A stretch of DNA of 57,167 bases from Anaerobutyricum stercoris (GTDB lineage Bacteria > Bacillota > Clostridia > Lachnospirales > Lachnospiraceae). The stretch spans positions 1-57,167 of the forward strand of contig DXBR01000107.1 of the NCBI GenBank assembly GCA_019116455.1, read 5' to 3'. The translations under genes were made by a program, and so were the position numbers. The notes below the pieces were generated by a model, which saw only the letters and a list, made by a program, of their open reading frames with translations, made no database searches and had not been told where the DNA came from. Shown here one piece after another: positions 8,545 through 16,833 of this stretch; position 1 is the first letter of the stretch; every line of letters begins with the position of its first letter.

Positions 8545-10218
8545 TTATTTTAACTGATTCACATCCAGCACCGCGCCTCTGTTTCCGGAAGTCACAAGCG
8601 CTGCATAGCGAAGCAGGTAACCGTCTTTTATCTTCGGCTCTCTCGGCTGCCATTTTGCCTTTCTTGCCGCCATCTCCTCATCAGAGATATCCACGTTCAG
8701 ACTATTGTTCGGAATATCAATCTTGATGATATCTCCCTCTTCCACAAGAGCGATCGGTCCGCCCACGGCTGCTTCCGGAGATACATGTCCGATGGAAGCG
8801 CCTCTGGATGCCCCGGAGAACCGTCCGTCTGTGATAAGTGCCACAGAATCTCCAAGTCCCATACCCGCAATGGCGGAAGTCGGATTAAGCATCTCTCTCA
8901 TTCCCGGGCCGCCTTTTGGTCCCTCGTAACGGATGACAACCACGTCGCCTGGCACGATCTTGCCGCCCTTGATAGCTGCGATGGCGTCTTCCTCACAGTC
9001 AAAGACACGAGCCGGTCCTTCATGAACCATCATCTCAGGAACCACAGCGGACTGTTTGACAATGCCCGTATCCGGAGCAAGATTACCCCGGAGAACCGCA
9101 ATTCCGCCATGTTCCATATATGGATTGTCGATCGGGCGGATCACTTCCGGATTCTTGTTATAGACATGAGCGATATTCTCACCGACAGTCTTTCCGGTCA
9201 CTGTGATGGCATCTTCATAGAGAAGCCCTTTCTTACTCAGCTCATTCATGACTGCATATACGCCGCCCGCTGCATTTAAGTCTTCCATATACGTCGGGCC
9301 TGCAGGCGCCAGATGACAAAGATTAGGCGTCTTCTCGCTGATCTCGTTGGCAATATCCATATTCAGTTCGATACCCGCCTCATGGGCGATAGCCGGAAGA
9401 TGCAGCATAGTGTTCGTAGAACAGCCCAAAGCCATATCCACTGTCAGGCAGTTCAGGAAGGCTTCCTTTGTCATGATGTCGCTTGGACGGATATTATTTC
9501 GGTACAGATCCATAACTCTCATACCGGCATGCTTTGCCAGACGGATTCTCTCGGAATAAACAGCAGGGATTGTTCCATTTCCCTGTAATCCCAGACCGAT
9601 GACTTCTGTCATACAGTTCATGGAATTGGCTGTATACATACCGGAGCAGGAACCGCAGGTCGGGCAGACGTTGCTGACGTATTCCTCTACTTTTTCTTCC
9701 GTCATCTTTCCTGCCTCGTAAGCACCCACCGCCTCAAACATGGAGGACAGACTTCTCTTGCAGCCGTCCACCCGTCCGGCGAGCATCGGGCCGCCGCTCA
9801 CAAAAATAGTCGGCACATTGATTCTTGCCGCTGCCATCAAAAGGCCCGGTACATTTTTATCACAGTTCGGAATCATGACCAGAGCATCAAACTGGTGCGC
9901 CTTTGCCAGACATTCTGTGGAATCAGCAATGAGCTCTCTTGTGACCAGAGAGTATTTCATACCCACATGTCCCATGGCGATACCGTCGCAGACTGCGATA
10001 GCCGGAACCACGATCGGTGTTCCTCCCGCCATGGCGACGCCCATTTTCACAGCTTCTGTGATCTTATCCAGATTCATATGACCCGGTACAATCTCACTGT
10101 AAGAACTTACAACGCCAACCAGCGGGCGATCCAGTTCTTCCTTCGTAAAACCCAGCGCATTGAATAAAGAACGATGCGGCGCCTGCTGCATCCCCTTTTT
10201 TACATTATCACTTTTCAT
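8545..10218 (-). CDS. ilvD: Dihydroxy-acid dehydratase
   Basis: The enzyme dehydrates 2,3-dihydroxyisovalerate and its methyl homologue to the 2-oxoacids leading to valine, leucine and isoleucine. The 557 residues match the family length. Iron-sulfur cysteines are seen in MIPNCDKNVPG (near residue 118) and CPTCGSCSGMYTANSMN (near residue 190), and the conserved DGRFSGASRG stretch lies near 465. The enzyme is oxygen-sensitive in many bacteria, which fits an anaerobe. Its neighbours are leuB upstream and ilvB downstream in the same transcript. Confidence 0.97.
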   Translation of the reverse strand: MKSDNVKKGMQQAPHRSLFNALGFTKEELDRPLVGVVSSYSEIVPGHMNLDKITEAVKMGVAMAGGTPIVVPAIAVCDGIAMGHVGMKYSLVTRELIADSTECLAKAHQFDALVMIPNCDKNVPGLLMAAARINVPTIFVSGGPMLAGRVDGCKRSLSSMFEAVGAYEAGKMTEEKVEEYVSNVCPTCGSCSGMYTANSMNCMTEVIGLGLQGNGTIPAVYSERIRLAKHAGMRVMDLYRNNIRPSDIMTKEAFLNCLTVDMALGCSTNTMLHLPAIAHEAGIELNMDIANEISEKTPNLCHLAPAGPTYMEDLNAAGGVYAVMNELSKKGLLYEDAITVTGKTVGENIAHVYNKNPEVIRPIDNPYMEHGGIAVLRGNLAPDTGIVKQSAVVPEMMVHEGPARVFDCEEDAIAAIKGGKIVPGDVVVIRYEGPKGGPGMREMLNPTSAIAGMGLGDSVALITDGRFSGASRGASIGHVSPEAAVGGPIALVEEGDIIKIDIPNNSLNVDISDEEMAARKAKWQPREPKIKDGYLLRYAALVTSGNRGAVLDVNQLK

Positions 10219-10262
10219 TGTCTATTACCTCCAGTTTCCAATATATATTGCATATGCCATTT

Positions 10263-11354
10263 TCATATTCTCTCAGCGATCAGGTCTCCCATCTCTTTGG
10301 TTCCCACCTCTTTCATGCCCTCTGACATGATATCTACGGTACGGTAACCATCTTTCAACACCTGTTTTACTGCCCGTTCCACATCATCAGCCGCCTCGTC
10401 CATATTCAGGGAATAACGAAGGAGCATAGCTGCCGACAAGATCGTAGCGATAGGGTTTGCCAGGTTCTTTCCCGCAATATCCGGCGCAGAACCGTGGCTT
10501 GGCTCATATAATCCAAAAGAACCTTCTTTAAGACTCGCTGACGATAACATGCCGATAGATCCGGTTACCATACTTGCTTCGTCAGACAAAATATCGCCAA
10601 ACATATTTTCCGTCAGGATCACATCAAACTGTTTCGGATCTCTCACCAGCTGCATGGCACAGTTATCAACCAGCATGTGTTCCAGGGTGACTTCCGGATA
10701 ATCGGCCGCCACTTCATTGACCACCTTTCTCCACAATCTGGAGCTGTCCAAAACATTCGCTTTATCAACGCTGGTAACCTTCTTCTGTCTCTTCATGGCA
10801 ATCTCAAAGGCACGGACAGCAATGCGGCGTATCTCGTTTTCATTATAGCAGAGGGTATCCGTCGCTTTTAATACTCCGTTCTCTTCCACAGTCTCTCTGT
10901 CCCCGAAATAAAGTCCTCCGGTCAGTTCACGCATCACCACCAGATCAAACCCGTCTCCGATGATATCCTCCCGCAGAGGGCAGGCATCCTTCAGTTCCTC
11001 ATACAAATATGCCGGACGCATATTGGCAAATAATCCAAGCCCTTTCCGGATGGCAAGTAAACCTGCTTCCGGTCTCAACTCTGCCGGGAGCTTGTACCAT
11101 GGCGAAGTGTTGGTATCTCCTCCAATGGAACCCATCAGCACTGCGTCACAATTTTTTGCTGTCTCAAGGGCCTCATCCGTCAGGGGCTTTCCATGTACAT
11201 CAATGGATGCTCCCCCCAGGAGAATCTCCGTATATTCCAATTCTTTTGCATATTTATCTGCAACCTTATTCATTACCTTGAGTGCCTCGGCAACAATCTC
11301 CGGGCCAATGCCGTCGCCCCGAATGACACCAATCTTATAGCTCATCTGCTTCAT
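10263..11354 (-). CDS. leuB: 3-isopropylmalate dehydrogenase
   Basis: The enzyme oxidises and decarboxylates 3-isopropylmalate to 2-oxoisocaproate in leucine synthesis with NAD. The roughly 360 residues begin with YKIGVIRGDGIGPEI and contain TENMFGDILSDEASM with the metal-binding aspartates and the GSAPDIAGK substrate/NAD loop. The start may be MKQMSYK (11354) or MSYK (11342); the first is used here, since AAAGGGA lies close upstream of it. It is the first gene of the leftward leuB-ilvD-ilvB-serA-asd-mscS operon. leuA, leuC and leuD are not in the window. Confidence 0.95.
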   Translation of the reverse strand: MKQMSYKIGVIRGDGIGPEIVAEALKVMNKVADKYAKELEYTEILLGGASIDVHGKPLTDEALETAKNCDAVLMGSIGGDTNTSPWYKLPAELRPEAGLLAIRKGLGLFANMRPAYLYEELKDACPLREDIIGDGFDLVVMRELTGGLYFGDRETVEENGVLKATDTLCYNENEIRRIAVRAFEIAMKRQKKVTSVDKANVLDSSRLWRKVVNEVAADYPEVTLEHMLVDNCAMQLVRDPKQFDVILTENMFGDILSDEASMVTGSIGMLSSASLKEGSFGLYEPSHGSAPDIAGKNLANPIATILSAAMLLRYSLNMDEAADDVERAVKQVLKDGYRTVDIMSEGMKEVGTKEMGDLIAERI

Positions 11355-11492
11355 CCCTTTCCCTTTTTACGTTTTTCTGCCGGCAGCTTTTGTTATCTTT
11401 TTCTCTCACATCCGCTATGAAAAATATCCCGGCTGATGCGCTGCGTTCATATTTATGTAAAAGTGCCGATACACAGATACTCACAATTATTA

Positions 11493-11521
11493 ATCATATC
11501 TCATTTTCCCGCCATAATCAA
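11493..11521 (-). promoter_or_regulatory. Promoter of the leuB-ilvD-ilvB-serA-asd-mscS operon
   Basis: TTGATT (11516-11521), 17 bases, TATGAT (11493-11498), reading leftward, about 135 bases ahead of leuB. The leader is too short for a T-box, and no T-box consensus was found in it. Confidence 0.75.
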
Positions 11522-11568
11522 TCATTTTTGCAGGTTTTTCATGTCACTTCATTCATTTTATGCGGATT

Positions 11569-12408
11569 TTACCCGTTTTTTTCTAATTTTTTCTGAATAT
11601 CTGAAAGAAATTCCGTCCAGGCATCCTCGTGACGGACAAAATACAATGGACAGAGCTTACCGGTCACATCATAATGCCGGATTACATCCGATGACGGAAT
11701 TCCGTAAGAAGCACACAGCCAGGCAGTGAGTTTCACCAGCGACTTATAAGTTTTTTTTGTAAACTTTCCATTTTCTTTTCTGTGACAGCATTCAATAGAA
11801 ATCGTATCCGAATTACGTTCATTGGATGCATAAGAAATCTCATCCAGAGGGATACACTGTATGATCTCTCCGTCCAGCCCAATGATAAAATGACTGCTTG
11901 CTTTTGTCAGATGCGTATCCTTCAGATTCTCAAAATAATTCCTGTTTTCCTCTGCAGTAGAACCGGCATTAGCCACATAATGGACTACGATTCCGTTTAC
12001 CGTGTCGAGTGGAATACCGCTGCGGCTGTAAGGGTTCTCCACAATAAAATCCTGAATGATCTCCGGTCTCCCGCACGGCCCGCTTTCCGCCGGTAGAATC
12101 TGATAGTCCTCGCTGGTGGAAAGCTTTTGCTGTACCACATTGGGTTCTTTCCGGGCAGTGGGATTCCATCGAACGACATGTCCAAAAACCACCACTGCCA
12201 GTGACAACAAACATATTGTTCCAAAAATCTCAAAATTTTTCCGGGAAAAAATACCTCTCCCCATTTTTCTATTTGAACCTTTTTTATAAAACGTTCTCTT
12301 TTTTCTCTTCTTCTTATAAAACAAAACCTTCTTATATAGAAGCTTCTGATATGCCTGAATTTTTCTCTTTCTGCCACTCTTCCTTTTTGGAAATTTAATC
12401 TGAGACAA
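11569..12408 (-). CDS. Membrane-anchored N-acetylmuramoyl-L-alanine amidase (Amidase_2/PGRP type)
   Basis: The C-terminal half carries a T7-lysozyme-like zinc amidase domain, which cuts the bond between muramic acid and the peptide stem in peptidoglycan. Likely zinc ligands are His in GIVVHYV and the His and Cys in IRHYDVTGKLCP. Ahead of it lie one membrane helix (about residues 60-78) and an N-terminal segment of about 58 residues extremely rich in Lys, Arg and Tyr. The listed start is a TTG at 12408 with AAAGGA upstream. An ATG at 12264 would remove the basic tail and give a plain signal anchor; the choice is open. It stands alone between guaB and leuB. Confidence 0.8.
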   Translation of the reverse strand: MSQIKFPKRKSGRKRKIQAYQKLLYKKVLFYKKKRKKRTFYKKGSNRKMGRGIFSRKNFEIFGTICLLSLAVVVFGHVVRWNPTARKEPNVVQQKLSTSEDYQILPAESGPCGRPEIIQDFIVENPYSRSGIPLDTVNGIVVHYVANAGSTAEENRNYFENLKDTHLTKASSHFIIGLDGEIIQCIPLDEISYASNERNSDTISIECCHRKENGKFTKKTYKSLVKLTAWLCASYGIPSSDVIRHYDVTGKLCPLYFVRHEDAWTEFLSDIQKKLEKNG

Positions 12409-12503
12409 AACAAACGGTCCTTTCCTGCAAATTTCCTCTCCCCGGGACTATCTCCTCTTTATGCGCAGCATATTGTTTATTATTCATTATTATCCTGCAT
12501 AAT

Positions 12504-12565
12504 AAAAAGAAAACAGGCTGTGCAGATTGGTTCCTGTCGTCTTCTTCCATCTGCAGCAGCCTGTT
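12504..12565 (-). terminator. Terminator downstream of guaB
   Basis: Reading leftward, AACAGGCTG and TGCAGAT pair with ATCTGCA and CAGCCTGTT around a 20-base loop, followed by a T-rich run. It lies about 85 bases after the guaB stop codon. Confidence 0.75.
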
Positions 12566-12648
12566 CCCCTCTATCCGGAATACCCTGCCAAGCGGCTCTG
12601 TATTCCATATATGTTGCCGTCAGTCATTTCACGACGGTTTTTCACCGA

Positions 12649-14106
12649 TTATTCCACACTGTAGTTCGGCGCTTCTTTTGTGATATGAATGTCATGCGGA
12701 TGGCTCTCTCTAAGGGCAGCGGCGGACATCTTTACGAATCTTCCTTTTTCTTTCAATTCCTCAATGGTTTTTGCTCCACAGTAGCCCATACCGGAACGCA
12801 GGCCGCCGATCAGCTGGAAAAGTGTATCTTCCACTGAACCTTTGTAAGCCACACGGCCTTCCACGCCTTCCGGAACCAGTTTCTTCGCATTCTCCTGGAA
12901 ATAACGGTCTTTGCTTCCGTTCTCCATAGCTGCCAGTGAACCCATACCGCGGTATACTTTGTACTTTCTTCCCTGATATAACTCAAAGCTTCCCGGGCTC
13001 TCATCACAGCCAGCCAGAAGTCCGCCGAGCATTACTACGTTGGCTCCTGCCGCGATAGCTTTTGTGATGTCACCGGAGAACTTAATGCCTCCATCGGCAA
13101 TGATCGGGATATTGTACTGTTTTGCCACGTCATAACAATCCATAATCGCTGTGATCTGCGGTACACCGATACCCGCAACCACACGGGTCGTACAGATAGA
13201 TCCAGGTCCGATACCAACCTTCACCGCATCCACACCACAGTCGATCAGCGCCTTTGTAGCCTCGCCTGTGGCAACGTTACCGGCGATGACCTGAAGGTCC
13301 GGATATTTCTCTTTGACAAGGGCAAATGTCTTCAGCACATTTGCAGAATGTCCATGAGCGGTATCAATGACGATCACGTCCACCTGTGCGTTCACCAGCT
13401 CATCCACACGATCCAGGATATCCGGTGTGCATCCTACAGCAGCACCGCAGAAAAGACGTCCGTTCTCATCTTTTGCGGAAAGAGGATAACGAATCTGTTT
13501 CTCGATATCCTTAATAGTGATCAGGCCCTTTAAATTAAAATTCTCATCAACGATAGGAAGTTTTTCTTTTCTTGCCTTGCCGAGGATCTGTTTTGCCTCT
13601 TCCAGGGTGATACCCTCTCTGGCAGTGACAAGCCCGTCTGCCTCTGATGTCATGGACTCTTTAATCTTTTTGTCAAAGTTCGTCTCAAACTTCAGATCAC
13701 GGTTTGTGATGATTCCCACCAGTCTGCCGTTCTCTGTGATAGGAACGCCGGAAATGTGGAACTTGGACATCAGCTCTTCCGCCTGGCGGAGAGTATGGTC
13801 CGGAGAAAGATAAAACGGATCAGTGATAACACCGTACTCGGAACGCTTTACTTTATCCACTTCATCGGCCTGCTGCTCAATACTCATGTTCTTATGGATG
13901 ATGCCGATGCCTCCCTGACGGGCCATGGCAATCGCCATCCGGTGCTCGGTTACCGTATCCATGCTGGCACTCATTAACGGAACATTCAGCTGGATCTTGT
14001 TGGTAAGCTTGGTATGAAGCTCTACCTCATTCGGAATGACCTCAGAGTATCCCGGCACTAATAATACGTCATCAAATGTGATTCCCTCTCCGATAATTTT
14101 TCCCAT
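12649..14106 (-). CDS. guaB: Inosine-5'-monophosphate dehydrogenase
   Basis: The enzyme oxidises IMP to XMP with NAD, the committed step to GMP. The 485 residues have a TIM barrel interrupted near residues 95-205 by two CBS domains, as usual. The active-site loop GPGSICTTR carries the catalytic cysteine near residue 303; GGIKFSGD and GSLAAM follow. A start seven residues upstream is open, but 14106 has AGGAAGGAAG at good spacing and gives the standard N-terminus MGKIIGEGITFDD. It is monocistronic, with its own promoter and terminator. No purine riboswitch was recognised. Confidence 0.97.
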   Translation of the reverse strand: MGKIIGEGITFDDVLLVPGYSEVIPNEVELHTKLTNKIQLNVPLMSASMDTVTEHRMAIAMARQGGIGIIHKNMSIEQQADEVDKVKRSEYGVITDPFYLSPDHTLRQAEELMSKFHISGVPITENGRLVGIITNRDLKFETNFDKKIKESMTSEADGLVTAREGITLEEAKQILGKARKEKLPIVDENFNLKGLITIKDIEKQIRYPLSAKDENGRLFCGAAVGCTPDILDRVDELVNAQVDVIVIDTAHGHSANVLKTFALVKEKYPDLQVIAGNVATGEATKALIDCGVDAVKVGIGPGSICTTRVVAGIGVPQITAIMDCYDVAKQYNIPIIADGGIKFSGDITKAIAAGANVVMLGGLLAGCDESPGSFELYQGRKYKVYRGMGSLAAMENGSKDRYFQENAKKLVPEGVEGRVAYKGSVEDTLFQLIGGLRSGMGYCGAKTIEELKEKGRFVKMSAAALRESHPHDIHITKEAPNYSVE

Positions 14107-14207
14107 ATCTAACTTCCTTCCTGTCAATGTTGATTCATTAGTTTCTCTCAGGCCGCCCTTCTTTCTCTATCAGAAAAAGCATGGCTGCCTTGTGATATTA
14201 GTAAGTT

Positions 14208-14237
14208 ATGTTATCACAGAAATTCAGATTTTGTCAA
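14208..14237 (-). promoter_or_regulatory. Promoter of guaB
   Basis: TTGACA (14232-14237), 18 bases, TAACAT (14208-14213), reading leftward, about 100 bases ahead of the guaB start. Confidence 0.5.
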
Positions 14238-14302
14238 CAAGTCAATCGTACGTTTTTTTATCTGAAATCTCAGAAATTATTAGTGAAATTCACAGTATAT
14301 TA

Positions 14303-14321
14303 GAAATTCCAAAGGAATTTC
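14303..14321. repeat. Short extragenic palindrome (GAAATTCC core)
   Basis: GAAATTCC (14303-14310), AAA, GGAATTTC (14314-14321) form a perfect 8-bp inverted repeat. Related sequences lie at 24239-24276 and 26590-26608. Of the roughly 310 non-coding bases between nfnB and guaB, the rest holds the nfnB terminator and the guaB promoter. Confidence 0.6.
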
Positions 14322-14331
14322 CTGCGGGAAT

Positions 14332-14377
14332 AAAAAAGGATGTCGTCCGCACCGCAGATACGGAAAACATCCTTTCA
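14332..14377 (-). terminator. Terminator of the nfnAB operon
   Basis: Reading leftward, AAAGGATGT pairs imperfectly with ACATCCTTT across a 25-base loop that can itself fold, followed by TTTTTTA. It lies about 45 bases after the nfnB stop. Confidence 0.7.
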
Positions 14378-14420
14378 TAATTCGATTATATTTCAGAGAC
14401 AGCTTCCTGCCGGTCTCTAT

Positions 14421-15818
14421 TTATTTGGCGGACAGCTTCTCATCAATAGCTGCTGCCGCGCGTTTGCCCGCACCCATGGCAAGGATAACGGTGGCTGCTC
14501 CTGTCACAGTATCTCCGCCGGCATAGACATTCTCTTTGGAGGATTCCATGGTCTCCTCGTTGACGATGATGCCGCCCCATTTCTGGCAGTCAAGACCTGG
14601 TGTTGTCTGACGGATCAGAGGGTTCGGACTCTGGCCGATGGCGATGATGACGGTCTCCACGTCCATGACGTAGTTGGAGCCTTCGATCGGTTCCGGACGT
14701 CTTCTTCCGGATGCGTCCGGCTCGCCCAGCTGCTGTTTTACTACTTCCATGCCTTTTACCCAGCCGTTTTCATCGCCGAGAATAGCTGCCGGATTATTCA
14801 GGAAACGGAAGATAATTCCCTCTTCTTTGGCGTGATGAAGCTCTTCGAGACGGGCAGGCGCCTCCTCTTCGCTTCTTCTGTATACAATATATACTTCTTC
14901 TGCTCCAAGACGTTTGGCTGTTCTGGCAGCGTCCATGGCAACATTGCCGGCGCCCACAACTGCTACTCTTCTGCCGACCTTCACAGGAGTAGGAGCTTCA
15001 GGGAACTTGTATCCTTTCATCAGATTGACACGGGTCAGGAACTCGTTGGCGGAGTATACGCCAAGAAGGTTCTCACCCGGAATATTCAGGAAACGAGGAA
15101 GTCCCGCGCCGCTTCCGACGAACACTGCCTCATAACCGTCTTCCATCAGCTCGTCGATGGTGATGGAACGGCCAACGATCACGTTGGTGTCGATCTTAAC
15201 ACCCAGATCTTCCACACTCTTGATCTCTTTAGCTACCAGATCCTTTGGCAGACGGAACTCAGGAATACCGTAGCTCAACACGCCGCCGGCCTTATGTAAA
15301 GCTTCAAAAATAGTTACGTCGTAGCCTTTCTTGATCAGCTCGCCCGCACAGGTGAGACCGGCAGGGCCGGAACCTACGACAGCTACTTTATGACCGTTTT
15401 TCTCAATGTCCGCTTCCACCGGTTTTGCGTGAGCCATATGATAGTCGGCTACAAAACGTTCCATACGTCCGATACCCACCGGTTCGCCTTTGATACCGCG
15501 GACACACTTTCCTTCACACTGGTTCTCCTGTGGACATACTCGTCCGCAAATAGCCGGCAGAGCATTCTCACTGGTAATGACCTCATAAGCGCCCTCGAAA
15601 TCGCCGGCTGCCACCTTCTCAATGAATTCCGGAATCGGCACGTTGACCGGGCATCCGCCCACGCACGGTTTATTCTTACAGTTTAAGCAGCGGGACGCCT
15701 CTTCCATGGCCATCTCTGCCGTATAGCCAAGAGCCACCTCGCTGAAGTTTTTATTTCTTACATTCGGGTCCTGTTCCGGCATCGGAACCTTAGTCAGACT
15801 CATATTCTTTTTTGCCAT
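14421..15818 (-). CDS. nfnB: NADH-dependent reduced ferredoxin:NADP+ oxidoreductase, large subunit (GltD-like)
   Basis: The 465 residues start with a cysteine-rich ferredoxin-like domain (CLNCKNKPCVGGCP near residue 43, then CGRVCPQENQCEGKC near 88) for two [4Fe-4S] clusters, followed by a FAD-binding GSGPAGLTCAGELI motif and a second nucleotide site GAGNVAMDAARTA, as in glutamate synthase small subunits. Databases often call it NADPH-dependent glutamate synthase. Because it is paired with a PyrK-like flavoprotein and no large glutamate synthase subunit is present, NfnB is the better call. NfnAB couples NADH and reduced ferredoxin to NADPH formation by electron bifurcation. The start codon lies one base after the nfnA stop. 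Confidence 0.85.
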   Translation of the reverse strand: MAKKNMSLTKVPMPEQDPNVRNKNFSEVALGYTAEMAMEEASRCLNCKNKPCVGGCPVNVPIPEFIEKVAAGDFEGAYEVITSENALPAICGRVCPQENQCEGKCVRGIKGEPVGIGRMERFVADYHMAHAKPVEADIEKNGHKVAVVGSGPAGLTCAGELIKKGYDVTIFEALHKAGGVLSYGIPEFRLPKDLVAKEIKSVEDLGVKIDTNVIVGRSITIDELMEDGYEAVFVGSGAGLPRFLNIPGENLLGVYSANEFLTRVNLMKGYKFPEAPTPVKVGRRVAVVGAGNVAMDAARTAKRLGAEEVYIVYRRSEEEAPARLEELHHAKEEGIIFRFLNNPAAILGDENGWVKGMEVVKQQLGEPDASGRRRPEPIEGSNYVMDVETVIIAIGQSPNPLIRQTTPGLDCQKWGGIIVNEETMESSKENVYAGGDTVTGAATVILAMGAGKRAAAAIDEKLSAK

Positions 15819-15819
15819 T

Positions 15820-16647
15820 TTATTTTGCTCCCCTTCCAATTTTGCACTGATGTTCTTCCTCTTTGAAGATGCCCTGTCTCTTCATGCACTCATCAAAGTC
15901 AACCTTGAATCCGTCAAAGTCAGGACCATCCACACAGGCAAACTTCGTCTCTCCGCCAACCGTAACACGGCATCCGCCGCACATTCCTGTACCGTCGATC
16001 ATGATTGGGTTCAGGGAAACCATGGTGTGAAGATTCAATGGACGGGTTACATTTACAACATTCTTCATCATGATCAGCGGACCGATGGCGATACACTCAT
16101 CATATACCTCTCCTTTGTCGAGAAGGTCCTGAAGAACCGTCGTAACAAATCCTTTGGTGCCAAGACTTCCATCGTCTGTGGCAATGTATACATTCTCGCA
16201 GAACTCTCTGAACTGGTCGGCAAGCAGAACGTACTCGGCGCTCTTTCCGCCGATGATCACGTCAACCTTTGTACCCATAGCCGCCAGCTTGCGAAGCTGC
16301 GGATAAAGCGGCGCTGCACCGACACCGCCGGCCACGCCGATCACCTTGTTCTCCTTCTTTTCGAGAACAGCAGGAACCCCAAGCGGTCCCACGAAATCCT
16401 GCACGTAATCGCCTTCCTGCTTCTTGCTCAAAAGCTCTGTGCTGTAGCCGACTATCTGATAAATAATCGTAACCGTCTCTTTTTCACGGTCATAGTCGGC
16501 AATGGTGAGAGGCACCCTCTCTCCATCCTCATCCACACGAATAATGATGAACTGTCCCGGTTCGCATTTTCTTGCGACGAAAGGAGCATGAATCTCCATC
16601 AGTTCCACCGCATTATTCAATGTCTGTTTTTTTACAATTTTGTACAT
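15820..16647 (-). CDS. nfnA: NADH-dependent reduced ferredoxin:NADP+ oxidoreductase, small subunit (PyrK-like)
   Basis: The 275 residues form a ferredoxin reductase-like flavoprotein: an N-terminal FAD-binding barrel (RVPLTIADYD), an NAD-binding domain (VAGGVGAAPLYPQ), and a C-terminal cysteine cluster (GMCGGCRVTVGG, then FACVDGPDFDG) for a [2Fe-2S] centre, as in PyrK and SudB. Together with nfnB it should form the cytoplasmic electron-bifurcating transhydrogenase. A longer TTG-started frame runs to 16746, but the ATG at 16647 has GAGGTGG upstream and matches the family start MYKIVKKQ. A 13-bp hairpin lies just ahead of the ribosome site. Confidence 0.87.
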   Translation of the reverse strand: MYKIVKKQTLNNAVELMEIHAPFVARKCEPGQFIIIRVDEDGERVPLTIADYDREKETVTIIYQIVGYSTELLSKKQEGDYVQDFVGPLGVPAVLEKKENKVIGVAGGVGAAPLYPQLRKLAAMGTKVDVIIGGKSAEYVLLADQFREFCENVYIATDDGSLGTKGFVTTVLQDLLDKGEVYDECIAIGPLIMMKNVVNVTRPLNLHTMVSLNPIMIDGTGMCGGCRVTVGGETKFACVDGPDFDGFKVDFDECMKRQGIFKEEEHQCKIGRGAK

Positions 16648-16675
16648 GCGTCTTTCCACCTCACTTAAAATATCA

Positions 16676-16707
16676 CACACAATGATGAGAAAAATCATCA
16701 TTGTGTG
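16676..16707 (-). other. Perfect 13-bp hairpin in the nfnA 5' leader
   Basis: CACACAATGATGA (16676-16688) and its exact complement (16695-16707) flank a 6-base loop. It falls between the promoter and the nfnA ribosome site, probably right at the mRNA 5' end. It could protect the mRNA or bind a regulator. It is not the usual Rex operator sequence. Confidence 0.6.
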
Positions 16708-16833
16708 CGCTGTCAATATTATCCCATGAATAAGCAAAAAAAACAAGTATATTCAACAAAAAAGCTGAGAAAATCACCAAAAAACATGAGATATTCTCTA
16801 TTATTTTTTACTAAATCGATAGAAACGGCATAC

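Noticed and set aside
14107..14331. Possible purine riboswitch ahead of guaB
   Set aside because: The leader lacks the conserved three-way junction sequences of purine riboswitches; only a promoter and a palindrome were seen.
14340..15299. Long rightward open frame (319 codons) opposite nfnB
   Set aside because: Antisense to a gene with clear cofactor motifs. No ribosome site or domain was seen.
14421..15818. Glutamate synthase small subunit as the product
   Set aside because: No large glutamate synthase subunit is adjacent, and a PyrK-like partner gene is directly upstream, so NfnB is the better fit.
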